DNA from: Psychrobacter immobilis | GTDB taxonomy: Bacteria; Pseudomonadota; Gammaproteobacteria; Pseudomonadales; Moraxellaceae | Direction of reading: 5' to 3' | Assembly (NCBI RefSeq): GCF_904846225.1 | Contig: NZ_CAJGZJ010000021.1 | Location: forward strand, 1 to 47,021 | DNA length: 47,021 nt | Shown: piece by piece, positions 8,921-17,332 of the stretch | Numbering within the stretch: position 1 is the stretch's first letter | How the letters are laid out: every line of letters starts with the position of its first letter | Made by a program: the position numbers and the translations under genes | Notes under the pieces: generated by a model | What the model saw: the letters and a program-made list of their open reading frames with translations, nothing else | Told to the model about the DNA's origin: nothing | Database searches by the model: none

Positions 8921-10057
8921 TTAAGCGTACTTTTTTTCAAATGCTATCATAAAGTCGACCAATTGCTGCACCCACTCAAGCGGCACCGCATTGTAAATGC
9001 TGGCACGCATACCGCCAACATCACGATGACCTTTTAGATTCATCAAACCCGCTGCCTTTGACTCTTCTAAAAATACTTTATCAAGGGCACTATCAGGCAA
9101 AGTAAATGGCACATTCATGATCGAGCGATATTTATGAGCGATTGGATTACTATAAAAGCCACTGTCATCGATTGTTTTGTACAATAAGTCTGCTTTTTGC
9201 TGGTTGATTTTGCCAATGGCAGCAACACCGCCCTGCTCTTCTAACCAATCAAAAACCAAACCTGCTAGATACCAGGAGTAAGTCGCTGGCGTGTTCGACA
9301 TAGATTCTTTTTCGGCTTGATGGGTATAGCTCAGCAGCAAGGGACACCACTCACTTGCCTGCCCCAATAAATCTTCACGGACAATAACAATGACCAATCC
9401 CGCAGGACCAATGTTCTTTTGTGCACCCGCATAAATCATACCAAACTTGGACACATCAATTGGCTGTGACAAGATGCAAGAAGACATATCAGCGATAAGG
9501 GGTGCATCAACTTGGGGCGGCTCAAATATCTGCAAGCCATGAATGGTTTCATTGGCGCAATAATGGAAATACGCCGCATCATCGCTCACATTCCAATCGC
9601 TTTGAGCAGGCACATCAGTAAAATTACTGTCTTTACCAGTTGCTACTAAATTAACCTCACCAAGACCTAGAGTGGCATAACGCTGGGCTTCTTTGATCGC
9701 TTTACCTGACCAAGCACCAGTCGTTAAATAGTCTGCACGCCCGCCTTTTAAAAGGTTCAATGGAATCGCTGAAAATTGCAGACTAGCGCCACCTTGTAAA
9801 AACAGTACTTTATAGTTATCTGGAATTTCCATCAACGAACGCAATTTAGCTTCGGCTTTTTCAGTAATCTCAATGTATTCTTTACTACGATGACTCACTT
9901 CCATCACCGACATACCACTCCCTTGCCAATCAAGCAGCTCTTCTTGAGCACGTGATAATACCTCAGTCGGTATTGTGGCAGGCCCTGCAGAAAAGTTAGG
10001 TAAACGGTTAGGCGTCGTAGTATTGAAAGTTGGTGTAGGTTCTGAGTTTGTAGACAT
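8921..10057 (-). CDS. serC: Phosphoserine aminotransferase
   Basis: PLP-dependent transaminase converting 3-phosphohydroxypyruvate and glutamate to O-phosphoserine in serine synthesis; the same family also makes 4-phosphohydroxythreonine for vitamin B6. Motifs: NFSAGPATIPTEVL near the N-terminus, GGASLQFSAIPLNLL for the phosphate site, and GAQKNIGPAGL containing the PLP lysine. The C-terminal GHRDVGGMRASIYNA is also typical. The frame stays open to 10153, but that extension reads into a repeat terminus. The ATG at 10057 (MSTNSEP) has AGGA eight bases upstream and gives 378 residues; an ATG three codons earlier is a less likely alternative. The nearest upstream feature is the inverted-repeat element at 10133, so the promoter lies in or beside that element. 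Confidence 0.95.
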   Translation of the reverse strand: MSTNSEPTPTFNTTTPNRLPNFSAGPATIPTEVLSRAQEELLDWQGSGMSVMEVSHRSKEYIEITEKAEAKLRSLMEIPDNYKVLFLQGGASLQFSAIPLNLLKGGRADYLTTGAWSGKAIKEAQRYATLGLGEVNLVATGKDSNFTDVPAQSDWNVSDDAAYFHYCANETIHGLQIFEPPQVDAPLIADMSSCILSQPIDVSKFGMIYAGAQKNIGPAGLVIVIVREDLLGQASEWCPLLLSYTHQAEKESMSNTPATYSWYLAGLVFDWLEEQGGVAAIGKINQQKADLLYKTIDDSGFYSNPIAHKYRSIMNVPFTLPDSALDKVFLEESKAAGLMNLKGHRDVGGMRASIYNAVPLEWVQQLVDFMIAFEKKYA

Positions 10058-10132
10058 GGCTTTCATCCTAAATATGATGGGATCATCGTTGTTAATTGGG
10101 CTTTGAAACTTAAAACACGCTAAAATTGATCT

Positions 10133-10461
10133 TAGGGCGTGTTGAACATTCACAAATAGGCACTGCTGATAGCTAAAATGGTTTCATACAAGGCGCAAGT
10201 TGACGATAATGTTAATACCTTAGCTAGAATTGCAACGCAGTGTGGAGCGATTTTAGCATCAGCCCTGAGGACGGAGTAAGCAAAGTACTGCTTTGCCCGT
10301 CCGCAAGACAAGAGCTATGCTCGCAGTGAGGACAGGACGCTTTTTTACCACTTCTTTGTTAAAAATAGACGCTTAGAATGACTAAACTTATTATTTTTAA
10401 ATTTGAATTGTCTAAAAAATAGTCTCTGTCAGTGCCATGGTCGAATGTTCAACACGCCCTA
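10133..10461. mobile_element. MITE-like element with 19-bp terminal inverted repeats (family R2)
   Basis: A 329-bp segment bounded by perfect 19-bp inverted repeats, TAGGGCGTGTTGAACATTC at 10133-10151 and its complement at 10443-10461. There is no transposase frame inside. Similar outer termini bound 31689-31861, and a single such end lies at 322-334. The outermost TA at each end may be a two-base target duplication. The interior includes a GC-richer piece around 10262-10340. It lies 76 bp upstream of the serC start. The rest of this gap (10462-10603) holds no feature I can support. Confidence 0.7.
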
Positions 10462-10603
10462 GTTTTTATTGAGTTAAGAACAACTATATTACCAATACAG
10501 AGCTTATTTATATAAAAATTTACTTATCATAGAAGGTACTTATCATAGAAAGCTATTTATGTACAAAGCCATCAATTTATATAAAAAACGATCAAAGTGC
10601 CAG

Positions 10604-11437
10604 TTAAAAAACAGCCAAACCAGAAAGCTGCTCCCAAAACTGACGCTTTAAGCTGCTATCAGCGAGCATCTCATCTAATGCGGGCATAACAGTAAGATTA
10701 GGATGCTCAAGTCCTTCAGGCAGGGCGGTCAATGCAGCGACTTGTATGTCTTCACTTCTACCTATTTTAAATACATAACCTGCAAGGCTGGCATTGGCAA
10801 GCTCGGCCGTATCCATGCCTGCACAGATAGGAAATGACGTTGTCTCGCAAGTTATGGATAGTGCTTGCGTGATATTTTCCCATAACTTTTGGCTATTATT
10901 GTTCAGTGCTTGAATATCAACCAAGATCACCCAATTGCCATAGCGGCCACCTTGTAAGTCAAATGGGACCACTTTAATATTATGGTCACGATAACTTTCA
11001 GTTGGCTGATTCTGTTTAGCAGATGCCGTTACTGACTGTACTATCTTATCTACAATAGGGCTGATAGTAGCGTCAGCGGTGCTCGTATCAAAACTATAGG
11101 TTACTGGCTGCTGCTCGTCAGGTTGATTTAAACCAATATCATTAATGTCGTTATAATTATGACTAATAGTTTCATGATCTACTATGTTTGGAACAGCGTC
11201 CACGGACTCAATATCTGAAATATCATCATTTAAATCGTCAATGCTCGGTTGTTCAATACTTACGTTAGAAGAAGTAGACTGAATAGTTTTATATGCTGCG
11301 GTAGGCGCAGAGATATCTGCAATATTAATAGTTTCTGAGCTTGGTTGCACCCACTGATTAATACCCATCATCGCTAAAATCTGGCGCTGCTGCATACGAT
11401 GTTGCAATATGATTAGCGGGTCTTGGATATCACTCAT
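10604..11437 (-). CDS. Possible DNA polymerase III psi subunit (HolD-like) with long linker
   Basis: The gene is not securely recognised. The best suggestion is the psi (HolD) subunit of the clamp-loader complex, which links the loader to chi and single-strand-binding protein. The N-terminus RQILAMMGINQWVQP resembles the HolD start (LQQLGITQW). The C-terminal half has a ribonuclease/acetyltransferase-like alpha-beta pattern ending PALDEMLADSSLKRQFWEQLSGLAVF, like the HolD end. Between them, about residues 35-150 form a polar, acidic, probably unstructured linker rich in Asp, Ile, Ser and Asn, which makes the protein 277 residues against about 137 in E. coli. No signal peptide or membrane helix is seen. 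A gene remnant of the same strand lies upstream. Other possibilities remain open. Confidence 0.45.
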   Translation of the reverse strand: MSDIQDPLIILQHRMQQRQILAMMGINQWVQPSSETINIADISAPTAAYKTIQSTSSNVSIEQPSIDDLNDDISDIESVDAVPNIVDHETISHNYNDINDIGLNQPDEQQPVTYSFDTSTADATISPIVDKIVQSVTASAKQNQPTESYRDHNIKVVPFDLQGGRYGNWVILVDIQALNNNSQKLWENITQALSITCETTSFPICAGMDTAELANASLAGYVFKIGRSEDIQVAALTALPEGLEHPNLTVMPALDEMLADSSLKRQFWEQLSGLAVF

Positions 11438-11603
11438 GCGTCTCTACTATCCTACTTGTCTTAAATGGGTTTATAGGTTTCTATTTGACAAAATCGTCTA
11501 AAAAATATCGCTTCTTGGCATTCACATACTCACTTCACCAAGCATCATCAAGTCAAGCAAAAATCCGACGAACTCCTAACCAATGCTCTGACAGTAAGCG
11601 TAA

Positions 11604-11809
11604 TCAGTCGCACTCGTCTTGACTGACTATCGTATCGCGTAACATCGCCGTATGCAATGTACTCAGCCATTGTCGGTAATCATTATAAGTATAACCATGG
11701 TCAATAGTAGCATTATTAGCATGGCTACTATTTGTATGACCATTATAATCTATTTGATGACTGCTCTGTTGCCTCTCTCGACAATTACCATCAGGATTAC
11801 GTGCGCCAA
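11604..11809 (-). pseudogene. 3' remnant of a gene cut by repeat R1
   Basis: On the minus strand a frame begins at the inner edge of the repeat at 11810 and runs about 68 codons to a TGA at 11604-11606. It starts GARNPDGNCRERQQ and ends LHTAMLRDTIVSQDECD. There is no start codon or ribosome binding site, and a stop occurs in frame within the repeat. The peptide looks like real coding sequence (polar, Tyr/His-rich, with a helical end) rather than random translation. GAR followed by PDGNCRE weakly recalls the C-terminus of RimI-type acetyltransferases, but this is a guess. The upstream half of the gene is not found in the next 200 bp. Confidence 0.4.
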
Positions 11810-11884
11810 TATAGTCAGCTGAAAATAAAACAGTTATACAAGCTTAAATGCGCTGCTGGTATAAATTTTACTGGCTTGCTATCT
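11810..11884. repeat. Dispersed repeat family R1, partial copy B
   Basis: About 75 bp starting TATAGTC and nearly identical to the first half of copy A (1865 onward), through the shared ATGCGCTNCTGGTATAAATTTT. The second half is missing, so the copy is truncated or only one arm was mobilised. It abuts the gene remnant at 11604-11809. Confidence 0.7.
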
Positions 11885-11923
11885 TAACAAGATTTGGAAT
11901 CAAATCATGACCCATTTTTTTGC

Positions 11924-11949
11924 AAAAAAAAGCCCTTTACGATAAAGGG
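11924..11949 (-). terminator. Rho-independent terminator, minus strand
   Basis: Read on the minus strand, CCCTTTA and TAAAGGG pair around a three-base loop and are followed by GC and eight T. It lies about 70 bases past the ffs gene and would stop read-through from it. Confidence 0.75.
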
Positions 11950-12016
11950 ATTAATACAATGCAAAAGCATTTTTAATTATTTGTTGAGACAGTTATCAAA
12001 TTTTAAGCAAAAAAAA

Positions 12017-12125
12017 GCGACTCCAAAAGCAAATCCTCGGCACACATCGTGACTATTACCGTTGCTACCTTCCGGTCCTGGCGGGATTCATAGAACAATG
12101 TTGCGAGGCTACCAATGGAGCCACC
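12017..12125 (-). ncRNA. ffs: 4.5S RNA / bacterial SRP RNA
   Basis: RNA component of the signal recognition particle, which with Ffh directs ribosomes making membrane proteins to the membrane. On the minus strand the conserved apical domain reads GCCAGGACCGGAAGGTAGCA (the GGAA tetraloop and SRP54-binding internal loops), followed by AACGGTAATAGTCACGATGTG. The ends close the helix: GGCTCCA near the 5' end pairs with TGGAGTC near the 3' end. The length, about 109 nt, matches gammaproteobacterial 4.5S RNA. The 3' end runs into eight T at 12009-12016, so part of the terminator is built in. The 5' end is placed from the promoter at 12134-12161 and could be off by a few bases. The plus- and minus-strand reading frames across it are not genes. 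Confidence 0.93.
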
Positions 12126-12133
12126 AGTTGCAA

Positions 12134-12161
12134 ATTATACAAGAATTTTTCAGTATTACAA
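12134..12161 (-). promoter_or_regulatory. Sigma-70-type promoter of ffs
   Basis: On the minus strand TTGTAA (12156-12161) and a perfect TATAAT (12134-12139) are 16 bases apart, with the -10 box ending about eight bases before the inferred 5' end of the SRP RNA. A strong -10 fits an abundant stable RNA. Confidence 0.8.
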
Positions 12162-12363
12162 CCCCCTTTGTAAAACTGTTTGTTTTAGGGCATAAAATAA
12201 GTAGTAACCTAAGTGACAAAATTCTTACAGCAGCACTTTTAAATTTTGCTATTTTAGTGCATGAAGCTGGACAGACATTGTCATCTAACAAATAAAATGA
12301 ACAGCTTCTAGTATGTATATTAATTTTAATAAGACTCGCATCAACCTTACTTAGGAGATAATC

Positions 12364-13077
12364 ATGAAAACTAATCTATTTAACAAAGCAGCGCTCACTA
12401 CAGGTACGGCACTTCTATTAACAGCAATGATGGGCGGCGCACATGCAGAAACAACCGGCTACGACCAGCTGACTTTTCAATCAGAAGTAAAAGAAGAAAT
12501 CCAAAATGACGAAGTACGCGCCAGCTTATATAAAAAAGCCCAAGCCACTGACTCTAAAACGCTAGCCACGACTCTCAACACGACAATTAACAGTGCAATG
12601 AAAATTGCCAAGCGCTATCCTAGCGTCACAGTTAGCACAGGCCAACAAACCACCTATCCTCGCTATGATAAAAATGACAAAATCATCGGCTGGACAGGAC
12701 AGGCAAATATAGAGTTAAAGAGCACAGATTTTGCAGCGACGAGCCAGCTCATTGCAGACTTGCAAGAAACCTTGGTCATGGACAATCTAAACTTTGGTGT
12801 TTCAGACACTAAAAAAACTGCATTAGAGCAAAAACTGATGACTGAAGCTTCTCGTGCTTTTCAACAACAAGCTAAAAATCTAACACGTGCATGGGATGCT
12901 CGCAGTTATCGTGTGGTGAATGTCAATCTAAATACAGGCAGCAACTATCCCCGCCCGATGTATGGCGTTTTTGCTATGAAGTCTGCATCTGCTGACTCAG
13001 TACCAAGTCAGAACTTTGAGTCTGGTAATAGCACCATTTCAGTAACGGCTAACGGTACTATTGAGCTGACTAAATAA
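12364..13077 (+). CDS. Periplasmic SIMPL-domain (DUF541) protein
   Basis: A 237-residue exported protein of the SIMPL/DUF541 family, whose biochemical role is not established. The signal peptide (MKTNLFNKAALTTGTALLLTAMMGGAHA, likely cut before ETTGYDQL) sends it to the periplasm. The body has the family's alternating pattern: long helices of about residues 48-85 and 125-175 (KTLATTLNTTINSAMKIAKRYP, and KKTALEQKLMTEASRAFQQQAKNLTRAWD) and strands such as GWTGQANIELKSTDF and YRVVNVNLNT. The end, STISVTANGTIELTK, is the usual closing strand pair. AGGAG lies six bases before the ATG. It stands alone, and a terminator follows within 40 bp. Family members have been linked to envelope stress and outer-membrane complexes, but nothing here shows which applies. 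Confidence 0.85.
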   Translation: MKTNLFNKAALTTGTALLLTAMMGGAHAETTGYDQLTFQSEVKEEIQNDEVRASLYKKAQATDSKTLATTLNTTINSAMKIAKRYPSVTVSTGQQTTYPRYDKNDKIIGWTGQANIELKSTDFAATSQLIADLQETLVMDNLNFGVSDTKKTALEQKLMTEASRAFQQQAKNLTRAWDARSYRVVNVNLNTGSNYPRPMYGVFAMKSASADSVPSQNFESGNSTISVTANGTIELTK

Positions 13078-13112
13078 AACCGCTCAACCTTCAAAACTGA
13101 GCTATTAGTATT

Positions 13113-13151
13113 AAAAAAGGCAAGCACTATAGACAGTACTTGCCTTTTTCT
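13113..13151. terminator. Bidirectional rho-independent terminator after SIMPL gene
   Basis: AAAAAAGGCAAG and CTTGCCTTTTT pair around a loop of about 15 bases, with a T-run on both strands. It ends transcription of the upstream plus-strand gene. Confidence 0.85.
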
Positions 13152-13160
13152 TATGATGTG

Positions 13161-13302
13161 TATTCGGTGAAAAATTAAATCGATACATCAATCGTCAGAT
13201 ACTACTGGAATGAATTTTCCTCGCTTGCTGTGCCGTTACAGACAGAGGCTTCGAAAAACTCATTCCAGCAGTACTGTCGCGCTTTTATTTTTTTTGACTA
13301 TA
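13161..13302. repeat. Dispersed repeat family R1, copy C
   Basis: About 142 bp, ending GACTATA. The inner arms ACTACTGGAATGAATTTTCC and AACTCATTCCAGCAGTACTG form an imperfect palindrome. Its right end in reverse complement (ATAAAAGCGCGACAGTACTG) closely matches the left part of copy D at 34231, so those two lie in opposite orientations. It occupies most of the gap between the SIMPL and DUF4124 genes. Confidence 0.75.
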
Positions 13303-13361
13303 TCAAAACACGTGAATAATGAGCAGAACTGAGGTATGACCTATTATAGCTATAAATCAAT

Positions 13362-14135
13362 TTAAGGCTTAGCGGTATTCTTTTGACGCATTTTCAACAT
13401 GACTTTTTGATGCCATGGCAAATTCTGATAGGCCAAAAGCTGTTTCGCAATCTTTTTATTATTCTGTAAAGTGGTATTGTTTTGAATTACATAAATGGTG
13501 CGCGAGACTTGTTGTAGCACCTGCCCTTCTTTGTTCTTGACTACCGCTTGTACGCTATGTTCGCCCGGTAATATATCAACAGTCGCAATCGACGTATTTA
13601 AACCTTTTGCTACTTCGTTATCATCAAAATAAATACTGATGCTATCGCCTGCTTGTAGTGCTGGTTTAATTTGTACGCTCACGTTAACGTTTTGTGCTGG
13701 ACGGCGATAAGCCCGCTCCTCACTCGGCTCTATTAAGGTTAATTGGTAATTTACCTGTACCGCTTTGACAGCTGCTACTGGTATAGTTGCCGTTTGAGCA
13801 TTATTAGCAGCGTTGCCGTTAGTGCTATTGTTTGAGCTGGTATTGCTTGAACTAGAACTATCTGAATTAGAACTGTCTGATTTAGAACTGTCTGATTTAG
13901 AACTACTATTGCCCGTACTAACCGAAGTTTGACTGACTTGTTTATCCGCTTGTTGCTCATAGCTTTGTGGACGATCGGTGAAAGTCACTTGACCTGTTTT
14001 TTTATCAACAATTTTATAAATAGGTGCGGCATTTGCCGTTGTCATATAAACACTGGCGGCGCTAATCATCACAGTAGCCAGCACGCTTATCGTTAAACCA
14101 CCTTTTAAGAAGCTCGGTTTTGATGATGAAATCAT
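13362..14135 (-). CDS. Exported DUF4124-domain protein with Ser/Asn-rich linker
   Basis: A 257-residue protein of unknown function. The N-terminal membrane segment and signal (about residues 12-36, ending TTANA) is followed by a short DUF4124 module, APIYKIVDKKTGQVTFTDRPQ. Next comes a low-complexity stretch of about 50 residues rich in Ser, Asp and Asn, partly made of repeated SDSS units (about 75-110), likely a flexible linker. The C-terminal part (about 125-220) is beta-rich with a surface-domain look: VNYQLTLIEPSEERAYRRPAQNVNVSV and DILPGEHSVQAVVKNKEGQVL. DUF4124 proteins encoded near glnA are common in gammaproteobacteria. A terminator separates this gene from glnA, so they are probably not one operon. 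The repeated Ser codons could change copy number between strains. Confidence 0.75.
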   Translation of the reverse strand: MISSSKPSFLKGGLTISVLATVMISAASVYMTTANAAPIYKIVDKKTGQVTFTDRPQSYEQQADKQVSQTSVSTGNSSSKSDSSKSDSSNSDSSSSSNTSSNNSTNGNAANNAQTATIPVAAVKAVQVNYQLTLIEPSEERAYRRPAQNVNVSVQIKPALQAGDSISIYFDDNEVAKGLNTSIATVDILPGEHSVQAVVKNKEGQVLQQVSRTIYVIQNNTTLQNNKKIAKQLLAYQNLPWHQKVMLKMRQKNTAKP

Positions 14136-14273
14136 AGTCAGTCAACCTAATCGTTATGTAGTACTAATTAATATGCTATTGTGAAAGCCATTATGCGGTA
14201 ATTTTAATGGTAAATCAGTAATGAATTTATAGAAGTCATAATATTTGAGGTGGTAAATTCTTACCAGTAGACA

Positions 14274-14312
14274 CAAAAAAACCAGCCAAGATTGCCTCAG
14301 CTGGTTTTTTTT
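14274..14312. terminator. Bidirectional rho-independent terminator after glnA
   Basis: AAACCAGC and GCTGGTTT pair around a 13-base loop, with runs of A before and T after. It lies about 30 bases past the glnA stop and would serve the minus strand. Confidence 0.9.
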
Positions 14313-14343
14313 ATTGAAAAAGCTTTGAAAAGCTAACTACTCA

Positions 14344-15753
14344 CTAGCAGCTGTAATAAAGATCAAACTCAACTGGATGCACGGTAACGTTGACACGCTG
14401 CACTTCTTCTTCTTTCAGTGCAATGAACGCTTCTAGCATATCTTCGGTGAACACATCGCCTTTTAACAAGAACTCATGATCATCACGCAACGCTTGTAGT
14501 GCCACTTCTAGACTTTCAGCAACCGTTGGGATTTGCGCTTCTTCTTCTGGCGGCAAGTCATATAAGTTTTTGTCAGCGGCTTCGCCTGGATGCATTTTAT
14601 TCTGAATACCATCAAGACCAGCCATCAATAGCGCAGCAAAAGCTAGATACGGGTTAGCGGCTGGATCAGGGAAACGCGCTTCGACACGGACAGCTTTAGG
14701 GCTACTAACATGTGGAATACGAATAGACGCTGAGCGGTTAGAGGCTGAGTACGCTAGTTTAATAGGTGCTTCATAATGTGGCACTAGACGCTTATAGCTG
14801 TTGGTCGATGGGTTGGTAATCGCATTCAAAGCGCGAGCATGATTGATGACACCGCCGATGAAATATAGTGCTGTTTCAGACAAGCCAGCGTATTCATCAC
14901 CTGAGAACGTGTTTACGCCATCTTTAGAGATTGACATATGCACATGCATACCTGACCCATTATCACCAACGATTGGCTTAGGCATAAAGGTCGCTGTTTT
15001 GCCAAACTGATGCGCGACATTATGAACGACGTATTTTAACTGTTGTACTTCATCCGCTTTTTTGACTAGCGTATTGAAAGCGACGCCAATCTCTGACTGA
15101 CAAGGTGCTACTTCATGATGGTGTACTTCGATACAGCCTTCGCCGATGATTTCTTCAATACGTTCGCACATCACAGCACGCATATCGTGTGAGCTATCAA
15201 TTGGTGGTACTGGGAAATACGCCCCTTTAACACGTGGACGATGTCCCATGTTGCCCCACTCATAGTCATTGTTGGTTGACCATGGCGCTTCTTCTGCGGT
15301 GATTTTATGGCTAACACCTGACATATCGATTGACCATTTAACATCATCAAATACGAAGAATTCTGGCTCAGGACCGAAATAAGCGGTATCACCGATACCC
15401 GTAGACTTTAAGTACTCTTCTGCACGGCGGGCGATAGAGCGTGGATCACGTTCATAGCCTTGAAGCGTTGATGGCTCGATAATATCGCACGTCACTACCA
15501 CAGTCACTGCATCAAAGAAAGGATCAAGAAAAGCGGTCTCTGGGTCTGGACGTAAGATCATATCTGACGCTTCGATACCTTTCCAACCAGCAATAGATGA
15601 GCCATCAAACATTTTACCGTCTTCCATGACTTCTTCATCAACGCTATGCGCTGGGAAACTGATGTGCTGCTCTTTACCGCGTGTATCGGTAAAGCGGAAG
15701 TCGACCCATTTAGCATTAGAGGATTTGATAAGGTCTAGTAGTTTGTTCGACAT
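14344..15753 (-). CDS. glnA: Glutamine synthetase, type I
   Basis: Makes glutamine from glutamate, ammonia and ATP, the main entry of ammonia into metabolism; it acts as a cytoplasmic dodecamer. The 469-residue length matches type I-beta enzymes. Motifs in order: the N-terminal beta-grasp domain ending [16 protein letters not shown] (about residues 50-65), the EPEFFVFDD and [17 protein letters not shown] metal-site segments, [15 protein letters not shown] near 263, and [17 protein letters not shown] near 315. The adenylylation tyrosine is in NLYDLPPEE near residue 398, so GlnE control is expected. The start has CGGAGA upstream. The preceding 600 bases carry a sigma-54 promoter, NtrC-like sites and a sigma-70-type promoter, so transcription is probably nitrogen-controlled. 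Confidence 0.97.
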   Translation of the reverse strand: MSNKLLDLIKSSNAKWVDFRFTDTRGKEQHISFPAHSVDEEVMEDGKMFDGSSIAGWKGIEASDMILRPDPETAFLDPFFDAVTVVVTCDIIEPSTLQGYERDPRSIARRAEEYLKSTGIGDTAYFGPEPEFFVFDDVKWSIDMSGVSHKITAEEAPWSTNNDYEWGNMGHRPRVKGAYFPVPPIDSSHDMRAVMCERIEEIIGEGCIEVHHHEVAPCQSEIGVAFNTLVKKADEVQQLKYVVHNVAHQFGKTATFMPKPIVGDNGSGMHVHMSISKDGVNTFSGDEYAGLSETALYFIGGVINHARALNAITNPSTNSYKRLVPHYEAPIKLAYSASNRSASIRIPHVSSPKAVRVEARFPDPAANPYLAFAALLMAGLDGIQNKMHPGEAADKNLYDLPPEEEAQIPTVAESLEVALQALRDDHEFLLKGDVFTEDMLEAFIALKEEEVQRVNVTVHPVEFDLYYSC

Positions 15754-15875
15754 AAATAGTCTCCGTTGTGTTAATCACGTTATTACAAGTTAAAGTTCTT
15801 GGTGCAATTTTTTGGTTTAAGCATGTTAAATGTGTTTCTAAATAAAGCCAAACAGCGCATCTAATATTATACTTA

Positions 15876-15904
15876 TTATCAACACTATTCACGTTATTAG
15901 TCAA
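15876..15904 (-). promoter_or_regulatory. Candidate sigma-70 promoter of glnA
   Basis: On the minus strand TTGACT (15899-15904) and TGATAA (15876-15881) are 17 bases apart, about 120 bases before the glnA start codon. A TATAAT also occurs at 15866-15871 but without a good -35 box. This would give basal expression beside the sigma-54 promoter further upstream. Confidence 0.55.
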
Positions 15905-16100
15905 GAGGCTCGTTTAGATCATATCCTCAATGAGGCCAATGATCATCTCTCAAAATGATTCATATGCCAAATCGGTTCTCATATTATTCTAACAATATCT
16001 GACTTACCATGCTGCACTCTTCAGGTAGTTGTTGCTAGCTATTTCTAGATCACGCTATTTTTGGATCGCGCTATCGCTATAAATAATCGTAACATTAATA

Positions 16101-16117
16101 TTGCAAAGACTGTGCCA
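16101..16117 (-). promoter_or_regulatory. Sigma-54 (RpoN) promoter of glnA
   Basis: The minus strand reads TGGCACAGTCTTTGCAA, an exact match to the -24/-12 consensus TGGCAC-N5-TTGCA. Transcription would start near 16091, giving a leader of about 340 nt to the glnA ATG. Position and direction fit nitrogen-regulated glnA promoters. The rest of the 15754-16597 gap holds no gene that I can support. Confidence 0.85.
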
Positions 16118-16272
16118 ATTTACTTATTTTTTTAATTTTATCAGAAGTCATAGCTATATTAATTATCATATACTTCAAATACTTAATCTAATATATTTAT
16201 ATTTTAAGAATATTTTTAAAAGGTTTAGATCTCTATTTTTAGCTCACTAACATTCATGTAATACTCTAGACT

Positions 16273-16289
16273 TGCACAGAATTAGTGCA
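16273..16289. promoter_or_regulatory. NtrC-like enhancer site 1
   Basis: TGCACAGAATTAGTGCA is a 17-bp dyad with perfect TGCAC/GTGCA arms and seven bases between, matching known NtrC sites. It lies about 165 bp upstream of the -24 element, a usual enhancer distance. Confidence 0.7.
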
Positions 16290-16314
16290 TCAGAAATGAA
16301 TGATTTATCAGTGA

Positions 16315-16331
16315 TGTGCTTTTATAGTGCA
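16315..16331. promoter_or_regulatory. NtrC-like enhancer site 2 (one arm degenerate)
   Basis: TGTGCTTTTATAGTGCA keeps the right arm GTGCA and part of the left arm. Its centre is 42 bp (about four helical turns) from the centre of site 1, so both would face the same side of the DNA, as cooperative NtrC sites do. Confidence 0.5.
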
Positions 16332-16442
16332 TCTCTAATGTTTACGAATATTTAATTAGCTCGTCATTAGAGAAGCACAACCTGCGAGATAAGAAAAACC
16401 AATTTTTATTCACCGCTCATTTACGCAGCTTGCACACCACAT

Positions 16443-16470
16443 TTGATAGACGGCAAAATAGTGGTAAGAT
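16443..16470 (+). promoter_or_regulatory. Candidate promoter of trpG
   Basis: TTGATA (16443-16448) and TAAGAT (16465-16470) are 16 bases apart. It lies about 130 bp upstream of trpG and divergent from the glnA control region. I saw no leader peptide or Trp-codon run that would suggest attenuation. Confidence 0.45.
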
Positions 16471-16597
16471 AACCGCGTTCTACAAAAGCGATTGTCACTG
16501 TTAACCTGACTCGAATTTGATTATTAAGACATCTCAAAATAAACATAGATAACTATAATTTTTGAAAATACCATCACGTGCACAAGTTGAAAATCTA

Positions 16598-17221
16598 ATG
16601 ATTCTGATGATCGATAATTACGACAGCTTTACGTACAATATTGTACAGTACTTCGGTGAATTACAGCAGGACATCACCGTTTGGCGTAACGATCAAATGA
16701 CTATCGAACACATTAAAAACTTGGCACCCGACGTAATCGTCATCGGCCCCGGCCCTTGCGACCCTGACCGTGCTGGTATTTCGTTAGATGTTATCGAAAC
16801 TTTTAAGGGGATTATTCCAATATTGGGAATTTGCTTAGGACACCAAGCGATTGGACAAGCATTTGGTGGACGAGTGGTTAAAGCGGGTAAAATCATGCAT
16901 GGACGATTATCTGCCATTTATCATAATGACGAAGGCGTTTTTGCAGGACTACCTAATCCATCGCAAGTCACGCGTTATCATTCACTCGTCATTGACAAGA
17001 CCAGTTTACCTGATTGTTTGGAGCTGACATCATGGACTCAAAATATTGATGGTAGTATCGAGGAAATAATGGGCATTCGTCATAAAACGTTTGCCATCGA
17101 AGGCGTACAATTCCATCCTGAGTCTATCTTAAGTGAAGCTGGCTATCAGTTGCTCAATAACTTTTTGCAGACTCATAATTTGGCTGTATTAGCCTCAGAC
17201 CAATTGCCGCAAGTCAGTTAG
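16598..17221 (+). CDS. trpG: Anthranilate synthase glutaminase subunit
   Basis: Releases ammonia from glutamine for anthranilate synthase (with TrpE, not in this window), the first step of tryptophan synthesis; in some bacteria it also serves p-aminobenzoate synthase. It is a class I glutamine amidotransferase: [10 protein letters not shown] at the start, the nucleophile Cys in [15 protein letters not shown], and the His-Glu pair in [11 protein letters not shown]. The frame opens at a TTG at 16562, but the usual start [11 protein letters not shown] corresponds to the ATG at 16598, giving 207 residues; the ATG at 16607 is also possible, and no strong ribosome binding site decides. trpD follows after 111 bp and trpC after that. 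Confidence 0.93.
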   Translation: MILMIDNYDSFTYNIVQYFGELQQDITVWRNDQMTIEHIKNLAPDVIVIGPGPCDPDRAGISLDVIETFKGIIPILGICLGHQAIGQAFGGRVVKAGKIMHGRLSAIYHNDEGVFAGLPNPSQVTRYHSLVIDKTSLPDCLELTSWTQNIDGSIEEIMGIRHKTFAIEGVQFHPESILSEAGYQLLNNFLQTHNLAVLASDQLPQVS

Positions 17222-17332
17222 CTGTGGACTGAGAATAAAAGTTTAATAATAAGATTAGTCCTCAATCACAGTAATCATATCTAAATAGCCTACAATAAAA
17301 CCAATACATAAAAAATATTAAGCGAGATAATA

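Noticed and set aside
10058..10153. N-terminal extension of SerC
   Set aside because: It runs into the terminus of the inverted-repeat element and lacks a ribosome binding site; the ATG at 10057 has a good one.
12062..12295. Overlapping small reading frames on both strands at the SRP RNA
   Set aside because: The sequence is explained by ffs and its promoter; the frames have no protein character.
13775..13960. 61-codon frame with repeated leucine/valine/glutamine units
   Set aside because: It is the Ser/Asp/Asn linker of the DUF4124 gene read in another frame.
15716..15904. 62-codon minus-strand frame upstream of glnA
   Set aside because: It overlaps the glnA start in another frame and covers the leader and promoter; no ribosome binding site.
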